Positions 8,514-17,578 of a DNA stretch of 64,000 nucleotides are shown piece after piece. Where the stretch lies: positions 33,099 to 97,098 of the forward strand of contig CAZSHS010000011.1 in assembly GCA_964606665.1 (NCBI GenBank), in the 5' to 3' direction. The DNA comes from Aved-18 sp964606665. GTDB taxonomy: Bacteria > Cyanobacteriota > Vampirovibrionia > Obscuribacterales > Obscuribacteraceae. Within the stretch, counting starts at the first letter, position 1. Each line of letters starts with the position of its first letter. Below the pieces are notes generated by a model. The model was not told the origin of the DNA, did no database searches, and saw only the letters and a program-made list of their open reading frames with translations. The position numbers were made by a program, and so were the translations under genes.

Positions 8514-10637
8514 CTATTGAATAAGGTACGCCACCAGAAGCAACGCAACGATGTTCAAAATTTTGATCATCGGGTTGATAGCAGGACCAGCTGTATCTTT
8601 ATAGGGGTCACCGACAGTGTCACCGGTAACAGCCGCTTTATGAGCATCTGAACCTTTACCGCCACAGTTTCCGTCTTCGATGTATTTCTTAGCGTTATCC
8701 CATGCGCCACCACCGGAGGTCATCGAGATAGCAACGAAGATACCAGTTACGATACTACCAACCAACACACCACCCAAAATCTTGGCAGCAGCGTATTCGC
8801 CTGGAAGTAAGTACTGCAACCAGAAAAATCCAAGTGCAGTGATAATTACTGGAGTCAATACAGGCAGGAGCGCTGGTGTGATCATCTGTTTGATGGCAGC
8901 CGAAGTAACAATGTCTACGCATCTTGCATAGTCTGGTTTGGCTGTCCCTTCCATGATGCCTGGGATTTCTCTGAATTGGCGACGAACTTCTTCAACCACC
9001 AATCCTCCAGATTTGCCAACCGCTTCCATTGCATAGGCAGCAAACAAGAATGGAATCAAGCCACCTAAGAACAGTCCCGCCAAAACATAAGGACTTGAAA
9101 GATCAAATGTGATTGCCGAGGTATGAACGATACCGGCTGCGTTATTGGCAGCAGCAGCGTGTTTAGCGATGTGGGCATTCAACTCTTGAGTATACGAGCT
9201 GAACAAAACAATCGCAGCTAAACCAGCAGAACCGATGGCGTATCCCTTAGTTACGGCTTTGGTGGTATTACCAACAGCGTCCAGAGGATCGGTGATAGCG
9301 CGGACTTCTTTTGGCATTTCAGCCATTTCAGCAATACCACCAGCGTTATCCGTAATCGGTCCATATGAGTCAATGGCGACGATGATGCCAGCCATTGAGA
9401 GCATCGCCATGGCAGCCAACGCCACGCCAAACACTCCGCATAGAGCGTATGAAACAAGAATTCCGGCGATGATAACAAGCACTGGAAGAGCTGTTGATTC
9501 CATCGATATTGCAAGGCCAGCGATGATGTTTGTGGCATGACCGGTCTCTGATGCTTTGGCGATGTGACGGACTGGACGGTATTCAGTAGATGTGTAGTAC
9601 TCGGTGATCACTACCATCAAAGCAGTGACAACAAGACCGACGCACGAGGCGGCAAAGAACTGCCAAGTTGGAACCACGGCTCCACCATTGAGAGTTAGAC
9701 CACTCATCATCTTGTCTGTTACGAAGTAGAAACCAACTGCTGCAAGCACGCCAGAGACAATAAGCCCGCGGTACAGCGCTCCCATAATATTGGTGCTTTT
9801 TCCGAGCTTAACGAAGAACGCACCGATAACGGAAGTGATAATGGAAATAGCACCAAGTGCAAGCGGATAGACCAAAACGAGTGGCGCTTGTCCAGCTTCA
9901 ATTTGGGCATGGAAAGTTTCGTGAGCAAGAAGCATCGTGGCGATCGCTGTTACAGCGTATGTCTCGAACAAGTCAGCAGCCATACCAGCACAGTCACCAA
10001 CGTTGTCGCCTACGTTGTCGGCGATTACGGCAGGGTTACGCGGGTCGTCCTCGGGAATACCGGCTTCGACTTTACCAACCAAGTCTGCTCCGACGTCTGC
10101 GGCTTTGGTATAGATACCACCGCCTAAGCGTGCAAAGACTGAAATTAAACTAGCTCCAAAACCTAGACCGACAAGCGCCGTAACGTCTTTGGTTACTAGA
10201 TAGAAAATTGTCACACCAAGCAAACCCAGACCTACAACAAGTAGACCGGTAACCGACCCACCCTTGAAAGCGACATCTAATGCTGCTTCAAGACCGTTCT
10301 TAGCCGCCTCTGCGGTTCGGACGTTTGCTCTCACCGAAACAAACATTCCCACAAAACCAGCCAGTGAGCTCAGGACCGCTCCTACGACGAAACCGATGGC
10401 TGTAGTGATGTTAATAGCGACAGCCAAAACAATTGCAAGAACGATACCTACATACAGAATCGTCGTGTATTGACGACGCATGTAAGCATTGGCACCTTCT
10501 TGAATGGCGCCGGCAATCTCTTGCATTTTCTCACTTCCGGCACTCAGCTTGAGAACGCTCATTCCGGCATAGCCACCGTATAAGAGAGCTACAGCCCCTC
10601 CGCCGATGCAGTAGTAAAGAATCGAAGTTTCATCCAT
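8514..10637 (-). CDS. hppA: membrane-bound proton-translocating pyrophosphatase, K+-independent type
   Basis: 707 residues from ATG 10637, which has GGAG at a proper distance; a longer upstream reading lacks support. The enzyme hydrolyses cytoplasmic pyrophosphate and pumps protons across the membrane through about 16 helices. The catalytic loop reads DVGADLVGKVE followed by the Asp-rich NVGDNVGDCAGMAADLFE. The motif GNTTKAVTKGYAIGSAG carries Lys at the position where K+-dependent enzymes have Ala (GNTTAA), so this is the K+-independent H+-pumping subclass by established rules. It recycles PPi energy made by biosynthesis. A palindrome copy abuts the stop codon. Confidence 0.97.
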   Translation of the reverse strand: MDETSILYYCIGGGAVALLYGGYAGMSVLKLSAGSEKMQEIAGAIQEGANAYMRRQYTTILYVGIVLAIVLAVAINITTAIGFVVGAVLSSLAGFVGMFVSVRANVRTAEAAKNGLEAALDVAFKGGSVTGLLVVGLGLLGVTIFYLVTKDVTALVGLGFGASLISVFARLGGGIYTKAADVGADLVGKVEAGIPEDDPRNPAVIADNVGDNVGDCAGMAADLFETYAVTAIATMLLAHETFHAQIEAGQAPLVLVYPLALGAISIITSVIGAFFVKLGKSTNIMGALYRGLIVSGVLAAVGFYFVTDKMMSGLTLNGGAVVPTWQFFAASCVGLVVTALMVVITEYYTSTEYRPVRHIAKASETGHATNIIAGLAISMESTALPVLVIIAGILVSYALCGVFGVALAAMAMLSMAGIIVAIDSYGPITDNAGGIAEMAEMPKEVRAITDPLDAVGNTTKAVTKGYAIGSAGLAAIVLFSSYTQELNAHIAKHAAAANNAAGIVHTSAITFDLSSPYVLAGLFLGGLIPFLFAAYAMEAVGKSGGLVVEEVRRQFREIPGIMEGTAKPDYARCVDIVTSAAIKQMITPALLPVLTPVIITALGFFWLQYLLPGEYAAAKILGGVLVGSIVTGIFVAISMTSGGGAWDNAKKYIEDGNCGGKGSDAHKAAVTGDTVGDPYKDTAGPAINPMIKILNIVALLLVAYLIQ

Positions 10638-10765
10638 GAATCTCTCAAGCTCCTTTGGTTTCAGCCGTGCTTTCCTGACCACTTGTTGGTAAGCGGCGCA
10701 ACCGAAAAACACCGTCCTAAATTTACCAGTTTCTTATAGGGCCTATCTTTTCCACTATTTAATTT

Positions 10766-10790
10766 AGTCCTCACCAGTGGTGGCAGGACC
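10766..10790 (-). promoter_or_regulatory. hairpin in the hppA upstream region
   Basis: Read on the minus strand: GTCCT-GC-CACC-ACT-GGTG-AGGAC, nine paired bases with a two-base bulge. It lies about 130 bp upstream of hppA in the shared divergent region with the amidase gene. Its role is unknown; it may lie in the leader or be an operator. Confidence 0.25.
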
Positions 10791-10823
10791 AAACGGTTTC
10801 CAAGCGCCGATAAGTGGAACAAA

Positions 10824-10852
10824 TTGCACACTTTACGGTCTCTTATTAGAAT
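10824..10852 (+). promoter_or_regulatory. sigma-70-type promoter for the amidase gene
   Basis: TTGCAC, a 17-bp spacer, then TAGAAT. A GGGG-type ribosome binding site (TAAGGGGCG) and the TTG start at 10886 follow. Confidence 0.5.
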
Positions 10853-10885
10853 AGCCAGGCGGTGCAAAGTTAAGGGGCGTTCATA

Positions 10886-13036
10886 TTGCGATCTCAACCT
10901 ATTAATAGGATTCACAGTCATCTGTCCTATCTTTCACTTTTAATTCCCTTAAGCTTCTTTTTGTTTTGTGATGTCAACTGCCAGTTGGCGAGCGCACAAG
11001 AAAATCTTGGCATCAACAAAGTTTCATCTGCGAAGTTGCTTAAAAGCAAAGATGGCATTGAAATTGCCACCACGAATAAAACTTGTTTACCGCGTCCGAT
11101 AATTCAGTTTCTCGCGGGTGAAAATGGAAACACCGTGTTAGTAGCTGATTTTCCCGGCTTGATTTGGGAATTGCCCACCAAATCAGTAGGAACGGAAACA
11201 TTTGGCACCACAAGTAGTATCACATCAATTAAAATTGGACGTTTCCAATCAAGCCCGCCAGTCTGTCGCATTTCAATTTCGGCTAAAAATTCAGCTATTT
11301 TGAAAAACGTCGCGTTTCGCTCTACACCCGGTCGTCTGAGCGTCAAAATTACCAATTACAAAAACTCCCTTGCAGAGCAGGGTCTAAGAGAATTAAAAGC
11401 ATTTCCACCACCTCTTGCTCCCGTTTTTAGTCGAACAACACCGCAAAAAGCTGGCATAGCGCCACCTTTGTCAGAAATGGAGCCAACCCTCTCGACTTAT
11501 CAAGGTCCGGGAAAATTCGAACTCGATCCACAAGTCATATCACAATCGACAACCGATAACGGAACGATGGTTTCTGGGGCACCAGTGCCGGGGCTACCCT
11601 TGGCGCCGAAATTAAAAGCTTCAAATCCTTATCACGTCCCCAGTGTCGCTCCAACTCGCGCCCGGGCATTATCACTAACGGAATCTAAGCAGACGTCTCA
11701 AACCGTAAACGCAAATTCATCAAATCCGAATAAAGTGGCAAGTGCTAAAAACTCATTCAAGAATGCGGATTTAAACGAGCTAAAGAATCAAAATTCTTCA
11801 GAAAACGGCTCCGTGTCAAAATTACTTGGCAAAATCAAAGACAAAACTGCCAAATTATTCGCCCCTTCAGATAGTTCAACTCTTGCAGAGCCTGTCGATT
11901 CGTCGAAATCTAACCAGACTGCTCAAGTAGAAAACACCATCGATTTAAAATTCGACGCGAATCATATCGAATTAGGCGGATTGCGATTGCCAGCTAGTCA
12001 AATAACTTACAAGTCATTCAGACTTTCCAATCCCGATAGATATGTAGTGGATTTCGACAACTTACCAGAGTTAAAGGATGCGTCGCGTCCAGAAATTCCA
12101 GAAAACAAGTTCATTAAAGATATTCGTATTGGCTCTGTACCAGCCAATACTGCAGATGGCTCTTCAGAAATGAAGGGACGCCTAGTCTTTGACTTGCTCG
12201 ATTCTGAAACTACATTCAACATCAATTCACAGGCAAACAAAATAGTTTTTTCAATTAATTCTCTTGCCAATGAGTTGCCTGCTGCCAACTTAAAAGGCAA
12301 AGTCGTCGTCCTCGACGCTGGTCACGGCGGAACTGATCCAGGCGCACAGCGCGGTATCACTAACGAAAAAGACATAACGTTATCGGTTGTGAAATATTTG
12401 AGCGAGTTTCTTAAAGCGCAGGGAATAAAGGTGCATCTTACAAGAATCGACGATACTTTCATTTCCTTACAAGAGCGTGTCGATATAACCAATCGAACCA
12501 ATCCAAACGCTTTTGTTAGTGTACATGTGAACGCGATGGAATCATCAAACGAAATTAGTGGGCTTGAGACCTATTTTCAAACAGAACAAAGTAAAGAGCT
12601 TGCCTCAGACATCCACAAAAATTTGTTGGACACACTCAAAGTACCTGATAGAAATATTCGCAAAGCAAAGTTCTACGTCATAAATCGCACCGAAGTGCCA
12701 AGCGTGTTAGCTGAGATTGGCTTCATCTCGAATCAGGATGAGCGCGAAAAACTAACTAACTCCGACTATCAAAAACAGGTGGCTGAGGGGTTAGCAAAAG
12801 GAATTATTCTTTATCTATGTAACGATTCAGGCACAAGAGAGATTTCGCATGGCACTGGTAGCGAGAAAGCAAAGATCGCGAATAAGCAATTGAGCGTAAG
12901 CCCTAAAAAAGATTCAAGTACTGCTAACACAAGAAGCGAGAAAATAAGGGCTGGTACATTATCCTCTTTATCTCGACTCGCGCAAAAAGGGCTGGGAATC
13001 GGAATGAGCGCTAACAAAGACCAGGTACACAGATAA
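10886..13036 (+). CDS. secreted N-acetylmuramoyl-L-alanine amidase with AMIN domains
   Basis: 716 residues, from a TTG start with TAAGGGG upstream. A signal peptide (hydrophobic core about residues 13-30, ending near ASAQ) sends it across the inner membrane. An AMIN-like beta domain lies at about 65-155, then a long Ser/Pro-rich linker, then a second AMIN domain (about 350-455, with YVVDF), then an Amidase_3 catalytic domain (about 470-655). The zinc ligands are visible in VVLDAGHGG, TNEKD and VSVHVNA, and the catalytic Glu in LAEIGF. It cleaves the amide between N-acetylmuramic acid and L-Ala, most likely during daughter-cell separation (AmiC-like role). murI follows 41 bp later, so the pair are cell-wall genes together. 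A palindrome copy is in the linker (11551) and another directly after the stop. Confidence 0.92.
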   Translation: MRSQPINRIHSHLSYLSLLIPLSFFLFCDVNCQLASAQENLGINKVSSAKLLKSKDGIEIATTNKTCLPRPIIQFLAGENGNTVLVADFPGLIWELPTKSVGTETFGTTSSITSIKIGRFQSSPPVCRISISAKNSAILKNVAFRSTPGRLSVKITNYKNSLAEQGLRELKAFPPPLAPVFSRTTPQKAGIAPPLSEMEPTLSTYQGPGKFELDPQVISQSTTDNGTMVSGAPVPGLPLAPKLKASNPYHVPSVAPTRARALSLTESKQTSQTVNANSSNPNKVASAKNSFKNADLNELKNQNSSENGSVSKLLGKIKDKTAKLFAPSDSSTLAEPVDSSKSNQTAQVENTIDLKFDANHIELGGLRLPASQITYKSFRLSNPDRYVVDFDNLPELKDASRPEIPENKFIKDIRIGSVPANTADGSSEMKGRLVFDLLDSETTFNINSQANKIVFSINSLANELPAANLKGKVVVLDAGHGGTDPGAQRGITNEKDITLSVVKYLSEFLKAQGIKVHLTRIDDTFISLQERVDITNRTNPNAFVSVHVNAMESSNEISGLETYFQTEQSKELASDIHKNLLDTLKVPDRNIRKAKFYVINRTEVPSVLAEIGFISNQDEREKLTNSDYQKQVAEGLAKGIILYLCNDSGTREISHGTGSEKAKIANKQLSVSPKKDSSTANTRSEKIRAGTLSSLSRLAQKGLGIGMSANKDQVHR
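11550..11568. repeat. iterated palindrome copy (in amidase gene)
   Basis: Core ACCGATAACGGA at 11552-11563, one mismatch. It reads T-D-N-G-T in the amidase linker, the same peptide as in the kinase copy at 43212. Confidence 0.65.
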
Positions 13037-13057
13037 GCGAACCGTTAACGGTACCTG
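13037..13057. repeat. iterated palindrome copy (abuts amidase stop)
   Basis: Exact core ACCGTTAACGGT at 13041-13052, starting directly after the amidase TAA. GGTAC on its right pairs with GTACC at 13023-13027, giving a possible longer hairpin, but there is no T-run. Confidence 0.75.
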
Positions 13058-13077
13058 TCGTAAAGCCAAGGTAATGA

Positions 13078-14094
13078 ATGGGCCAAAAATGGCTCAAAAC
13101 CGCCCTTAATTCCTCAAATCCCAAGTACGATTCATATATGAACATCAAAGATAGTTTTGCCAAAGCTAAGTGTATTGGGTTATTTGACTCGGGACTTGGC
13201 GGTTTGTCTGTATTGAAGCAACTTTTGATGCTTCCTGATTTAAACGACCAAAGCTACAAAAGCGAAGAGAATCAAAATTCGCCAAGCACAACAAATGCTA
13301 TTAAAAAGGAATATGTTTATTTCGCTGACACGGCAAGATGTCCATATGGTGGTCGCAGCCAAGCAGAGATTCAAACCTTCGTTGAACAAATAGTTGAATG
13401 GCTCTTTCAAAATAATGTTGACCTGGTTATTATGGCGTGCAATACCAGTGCAGCTTTGGTAGAACCGGCAAGACGGTCCGGATTTTCTTTGCCCATGATT
13501 GATTTGTTGCACTCCACTGGTGACATTGTGCAAAAAAATGCATACAAGCGCATTGGTGTAATGTCGACAATGGCTACGGCAAAAACAAAGGCATTCAGCA
13601 AAGCAATTAAAAAGAAACAGCCACAAGTAGAAGTTTTCGAGCTAGCTTGTCCAGATTTAGTTCCGCTCGTGGAGAGCAATAAGACAAAATCGCGCGAGGC
13701 AGTTGAAGCGCTTAGTCCATACGCCAAAGAATTAATTGCACATAATGTCGATGCTATTATTTATGGATGCACCCATTTTCCATTTTTACATGATTCCATG
13801 CGACGCTGCCTAACTGAGCTCAATGCGCTGGATACGAAGATGATCGATCCGGCCGTTTGCTTGAGCGAAGAACTACTTGGTATGAGTCTGACAAATATGC
13901 AAGTTTATCAAAATGATTTCTGTGACCTAAACAACCGTTGTCGCTTTGTCACCACCGGCAATATCGAAACATTTGCTGCAGGAATTAACAACAATTTGGG
14001 CTTGCCATTTACTCAAATCGACCAAGTTTCAGTAGGTGAGCTCACGCTAAGCGAAACATCGGTCAATACGACGCCGTCCAATATTCAGTTATAG
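13078..14094 (+). CDS. murI: glutamate racemase
   Basis: It makes D-glutamate for peptidoglycan. 338 residues, long for the family (about 260-270), because of an N-terminal extension of about 20 residues, an insert of about 25 residues after the first helix (near residues 55-80), and a C-terminal tail. The substrate loop GLFDSGLGGLSVL, the first catalytic Cys in MACNTSAA and the second in IYGCTHFPF are all present. FADTARCPYGG is also typical. ATG 13138 is an alternative start that would remove the N-terminal extension; ATG 13078 is kept because AAGG lies before it. It forms a likely operon with the upstream amidase. Confidence 0.92.
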   Translation: MGQKWLKTALNSSNPKYDSYMNIKDSFAKAKCIGLFDSGLGGLSVLKQLLMLPDLNDQSYKSEENQNSPSTTNAIKKEYVYFADTARCPYGGRSQAEIQTFVEQIVEWLFQNNVDLVIMACNTSAALVEPARRSGFSLPMIDLLHSTGDIVQKNAYKRIGVMSTMATAKTKAFSKAIKKKQPQVEVFELACPDLVPLVESNKTKSREAVEALSPYAKELIAHNVDAIIYGCTHFPFLHDSMRRCLTELNALDTKMIDPAVCLSEELLGMSLTNMQVYQNDFCDLNNRCRFVTTGNIETFAAGINNNLGLPFTQIDQVSVGELTLSETSVNTTPSNIQL

Positions 14095-14156
14095 GTCTTT
14101 GAATTAGCCTAAGAAAATCTCAATCTTTGCAATCAGTTTTGTTATAAAACAAACAA

Positions 14157-14184
14157 TTGACGCCAAGTTTTGCTTGAGGATAAT
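14157..14184 (+). promoter_or_regulatory. promoter for the 99-residue hypothetical gene
   Basis: TTGACG, a 16-bp spacer, then GATAAT. Predicted transcription would begin about three bases before the ATG at 14194, so the message may be nearly leaderless, although GAGG also lies just upstream of the ATG. Confidence 0.45.
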
Positions 14185-14193
14185 AGAGGAATC

Positions 14194-14493
14194 ATGGGTA
14201 GAAAAACCGAGAGCTTTTATTGTGATTTATTGACTTCGGAAATGACCGAAGCCTTCACTAACGACTTTGGCAAGGCAGTCTTGCGGCTGCCCAATCAGGG
14301 GCGTGGCGAAGTACACGACGATGTAGTCATTTACTTCTCCGCACTTGCCATGGATCAAGTTAATACTATTGCCACTAAATATGGTATCAATGATCCAGAC
14401 GCTCTACATGAAATGTTTCAGCTCACAAGACACAATTTGGTTCAAGGCTTTCGTATCGGACAAAGTATGAAAGGAAGCTGGCGTCCTAGTTAG
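14194..14493 (+). CDS. small conserved-looking hypothetical protein
   Basis: 99 residues from ATG 14194, preceded by AGAGGA; an in-frame upstream start at 14170 lacks such a site. It is soluble, with no signal peptide or membrane segment. It has mixed charge and is predicted largely helical towards the C-terminus (MDQVNTIATKYG, then a long helix to QSMKGSW). No family is recognised. A plausible promoter precedes it, it ends with a clear stop before the convergent kinase gene, and its base composition matches its neighbours, so it is probably a real gene. Confidence 0.6.
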   Translation: MGRKTESFYCDLLTSEMTEAFTNDFGKAVLRLPNQGRGEVHDDVVIYFSALAMDQVNTIATKYGINDPDALHEMFQLTRHNLVQGFRIGQSMKGSWRPS

Positions 14494-14533
14494 CAGGACT
14501 CAACTACTTTGCCCCCAAATTAAACAGCAAGTT

Positions 14534-16192
14534 TTATTTTTGCAACGCAGCCATAAGGCTGTGAATTTTTTTCTGGATGCCAGGATCTTTTGAATAATGG
14601 ATTCCACCGTAAATCAACAGCCCAATCAAAACAAGCGTGAGCACCTGAGTCAATATCCCAGGTCCCATACTATTAGAGCGCATTTTCGAATTCTTGCTAA
14701 ACCGGCGTGTGCCAGTAACTTCTTGCATACGCTGTGCACGAGGCAACGCTAATCTTCCGCCACCTTGAACACGCAATTTCGCATACTCCTTGGCTGAAGG
14801 CAACTGACGCTGACAGTTAACACAAAAACGCAATTGGGCTTTAATTGGCGCATGACAAAATGGGCAATTGGAATATCCTAATTCTTGCCTGAACTCTTCG
14901 ATTTCCTCTTCCTGACTCGGTTTCTGATTACCACCAAAAATCGACGAGAGCATATCCAAAAACTTTTGCACCGGATTTGGTGCGCTCACTTCAGGCTTAA
15001 CTTTGTAAGATCCAGTCGCTTCTTGGGCTTGCATTTTACCGTTAGCATGATTGAAAGTGCCCTGCCCAGGACCTTGAAAATGTGAAGTCTCGGTGCGCAT
15101 CTCCTCAAGAATTTGCTGCACTGCATTAGGCATGCCTTGATGAATATCAAGCGCCGGGTGTTCGCCTGTAGCAAGAGCTTCCGCTTCGCTTTCTAAATCC
15201 TTGTAGCCCTGTGCTTCTTGTCTGAATCTGTACGAACGCACTTTTGGCCAGTCTCGGCGCAATGCATCGCGCAATTCTTTAGCAAAAGCGGTGCAACTGG
15301 CGAAACGATTTTCCGGTTCTTTGTTCAACGAGCGCGTTATTACATACGTTGTTTCGTTGCAGCTTTTCAATTCAGGAACGGCGTCACAAAAGGGAATTGG
15401 CGTTCCATAGAGATGACAGTCCATCATTTCAATGGCAGACTTAGCTTTGTACGGAAGCTCACCGCTCAGCGACTCGTAGACTAGAATACCCATCGAATAG
15501 ATATCACTGCGGGTATCAACTACGGCATTAGACAAACACTGCTCAGGACTCATGTAGGGCGGTGAACCACACACGTCTCCGGCCTTGGTAATTTGATATA
15601 CGTCTTCGGCAAAACAATCTGTTTCCTTAAGCTTGGATAAGCCGAAGTCGACGATTTTGACCCAGTCCTCAGTTTCTCCGTGTTTGCTTAAAATAATGTT
15701 CTCTGGCTTCAAATCACGATGTACGACGTCATGACTATGTGCAAATTCAAGCGCATCCAATATCTGATCAAAAATAATCGTTGCTCTGTCAAAAGGCAAA
15801 GCACCCAGGGCTTCTAATTCGTCTTTTAAGCTGCGTCCCTCAATGTATTCCATCACGAGGAATGGCTGCCCCAACTTGCTCATTCCAAAATCAAAAAGTG
15901 TGACAATGTGATGATGATTAACCTGAGCAACTGTGCGCGCTTCTCGGTTAAATCGCTTGAGCGCCTCAGAATCAGCCACTTTGTGCGCGTGTAACATCTT
16001 AATTGCCACAATACGGTCGGTCTGTTCGTCTTGTGCTCTATAGACGACGCCCATGCCGCCTTTTCCAAGAACCCCTGTGACCAAGTAGCGATTAGACAGT
16101 AATGTGCCAATAAGCGGATCGCGGGCGCTTACGCTCTCGCCGCTCTGCTCTTTAGCAGACCCTTTTGTTTCCGTGTTTTCGGCCGGGCACAC
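14534..16192 (-). CDS. membrane-anchored Ser/Thr protein kinase with zinc ribbon
   Basis: 552 residues, GTG start at 16192. The kinase domain (about 30-300) has the glycine loop GKGGMGVVYRA, the VAIKML Lys, the catalytic HRDLKPENII, the DFGLSKL magnesium loop and the activation-segment GSPPYMSPEQC. It is therefore a complete Hanks-type (PknB-like) kinase. A linker follows, then a four-Cys zinc ribbon (CPFCHAPIK and CVNCQRQLP, about 445-470), and one membrane helix near the C-terminus (about 512-532) with a short tail. This is a cytoplasmic kinase tethered at its C-terminal end. It differs in layout from the second kinase at 41937, whose Cys motif is N-terminal. Targets unknown. Confidence 0.93.
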   Translation of the reverse strand: MCPAENTETKGSAKEQSGESVSARDPLIGTLLSNRYLVTGVLGKGGMGVVYRAQDEQTDRIVAIKMLHAHKVADSEALKRFNREARTVAQVNHHHIVTLFDFGMSKLGQPFLVMEYIEGRSLKDELEALGALPFDRATIIFDQILDALEFAHSHDVVHRDLKPENIILSKHGETEDWVKIVDFGLSKLKETDCFAEDVYQITKAGDVCGSPPYMSPEQCLSNAVVDTRSDIYSMGILVYESLSGELPYKAKSAIEMMDCHLYGTPIPFCDAVPELKSCNETTYVITRSLNKEPENRFASCTAFAKELRDALRRDWPKVRSYRFRQEAQGYKDLESEAEALATGEHPALDIHQGMPNAVQQILEEMRTETSHFQGPGQGTFNHANGKMQAQEATGSYKVKPEVSAPNPVQKFLDMLSSIFGGNQKPSQEEEIEEFRQELGYSNCPFCHAPIKAQLRFCVNCQRQLPSAKEYAKLRVQGGGRLALPRAQRMQEVTGTRRFSKNSKMRSNSMGPGILTQVLTLVLIGLLIYGGIHYSKDPGIQKKIHSLMAALQK

Positions 16193-16387
16193 TGTTAATC
16201 AGTCCCTTAATTAGTAAATCGGGTTAGTTCCTTGAGAAAACGCCCTTGAAATAAGCCAACTATATCCATATAACCCCATACCCGCCCACTATGGCAACTA
16301 AACCGATAAAGGGCACCAAACAGCGACCAGATAACGCTTTTCAACCAAAGAGCACTCGAATGCGCCATTCGTTTGAAGACACCAACT

Positions 16388-17524
16388 TTACATAAATTCA
16401 GCTATTATCGAATTACTGAGTGCCAATTTCTTCTGGGGAATGGCCAACTGTCCATTTTCAAGCTCAAGCATCCCCGCGTCCAACATGCGTTTTATCGGCA
16501 TCTTGTAGCTATCGAATAGGTCAACCCCATATTCCTTTTCAAAATTGGCTAAATTTATACCTTTAAGCATACGAAAACCCAGCATAATGCCTTCTTTAAG
16601 CCTCATAGCCTGATCAATGGGTTCAAAAAGATCAACCGATAACGGTTCGCGAATATAGCGAGTCAATGATCTGATGTTAGAACTGCGAACCCCGTCCACG
16701 TAACGGTGCGCGCCAACTCCAAAGGCAAGATATTCCGCGTTTCGCCAATAAGTCAAATTATGACGACAGGCAAATCCCGGCTTGGCAAAATTGGAAACTT
16801 CATATTGTTCAAATCCGGCTTTAGCAAGTGTCTCAATTAAACGCTCACGCATCAAATTGAATTTATCGTCATCGGGATAAGCACAAGAATTTTTTGCAAA
16901 ACGACTGTACAAAGGAGAATTGCCCACCAATTCCAGTCCGTAAGCGGAAACGTGTTTAATTTGCTTTCGACTAGAGGCCAGTTCGACAAATTCATCTAGA
17001 GTTTGTTGCCAGCTATCTACAGTCTGAGTGGGCAGACTATACATAAAATCTAGGCTTATAACTGGAAAATCAGCCTGGCAAGCGAGCTCAATTCCGGCTT
17101 TAGCTTGGCTAGAAGTATGATCTCGTCCGATTGCTCTAAGCTCATCATCACGCAATGACTCAATACCAATAGATATGCGATTAATACCCAATTCGCGCCA
17201 AAACTGTGCCTTTTCTTTGGTAATGGAATGAGGAGTAGATTCAATCGTAATCTCGGCGTTTTCACTACATTCAACTAACTCTAGCAATCCTTTATGGATA
17301 GAACGCAGATTCTCTGGCGCCACCACTGACGGTGTGCCACCACCATAAAAAATGCTCTCCAGCTTGATTGGCGATCGTGTCTGTTTGACCCTTTGCTTAA
17401 TTTCTTCCAAAACAATGGCGCAATATTCGCTTTCTAGATGCTGCATGCCTGCAAAGGCAGCGAAATCACAGAAATCGCACTTATGGACACAAAAAGGCAG
17501 ATGTATATAGGCAGCTTGAATCAT
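16388..17524 (-). CDS. hemW: HemW-type radical SAM protein
   Basis: 378 residues, normal for the family. The radical-SAM cysteine motif is C12-x3-C16-x2-C19 (FCVHKCDFCDF), followed by IFYGGGTPS and, further on, SIGIESLRDDELRAIGR. The C-terminal HemW domain contains NLTYWRNAEYLAFGVGAH. It was long annotated as oxygen-independent coproporphyrinogen oxidase, but the CX3CX2C family without the extra HemN residues is now regarded as a haem chaperone. A palindrome copy lies inside it (16635-16646) and reads P-L-S-V. It is divergent from the TPR gene on the right, with 54 bp between the starts. Confidence 0.92.
   Translation of the reverse strand: MIQAAYIHLPFCVHKCDFCDFAAFAGMQHLESEYCAIVLEEIKQRVKQTRSPIKLESIFYGGGTPSVVAPENLRSIHKGLLELVECSENAEITIESTPHSITKEKAQFWRELGINRISIGIESLRDDELRAIGRDHTSSQAKAGIELACQADFPVISLDFMYSLPTQTVDSWQQTLDEFVELASSRKQIKHVSAYGLELVGNSPLYSRFAKNSCAYPDDDKFNLMRERLIETLAKAGFEQYEVSNFAKPGFACRHNLTYWRNAEYLAFGVGAHRYVDGVRSSNIRSLTRYIREPLSVDLFEPIDQAMRLKEGIMLGFRMLKGINLANFEKEYGVDLFDSYKMPIKRMLDAGMLELENGQLAIPQKKLALSNSIIAEFM
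16633..16651. repeat. iterated palindrome copy (in hemW)
   Basis: Exact core ACCGATAACGGT at 16635-16646, followed by TCGCG. It is read in a different codon phase (P-L-S-V on the minus strand) from the copies in phr and the kinase gene. Confidence 0.8.
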
Positions 17525-17578
17525 GCTTGGTTCGTGATAAATTTAGAAGGTTCACAATATACTCGCTCTAAAGCCAAT

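Noticed and set aside
9235..9540. Open frame on the plus strand inside hppA
   Set aside because: Antisense to a highly conserved membrane pyrophosphatase region; no independent start signals.
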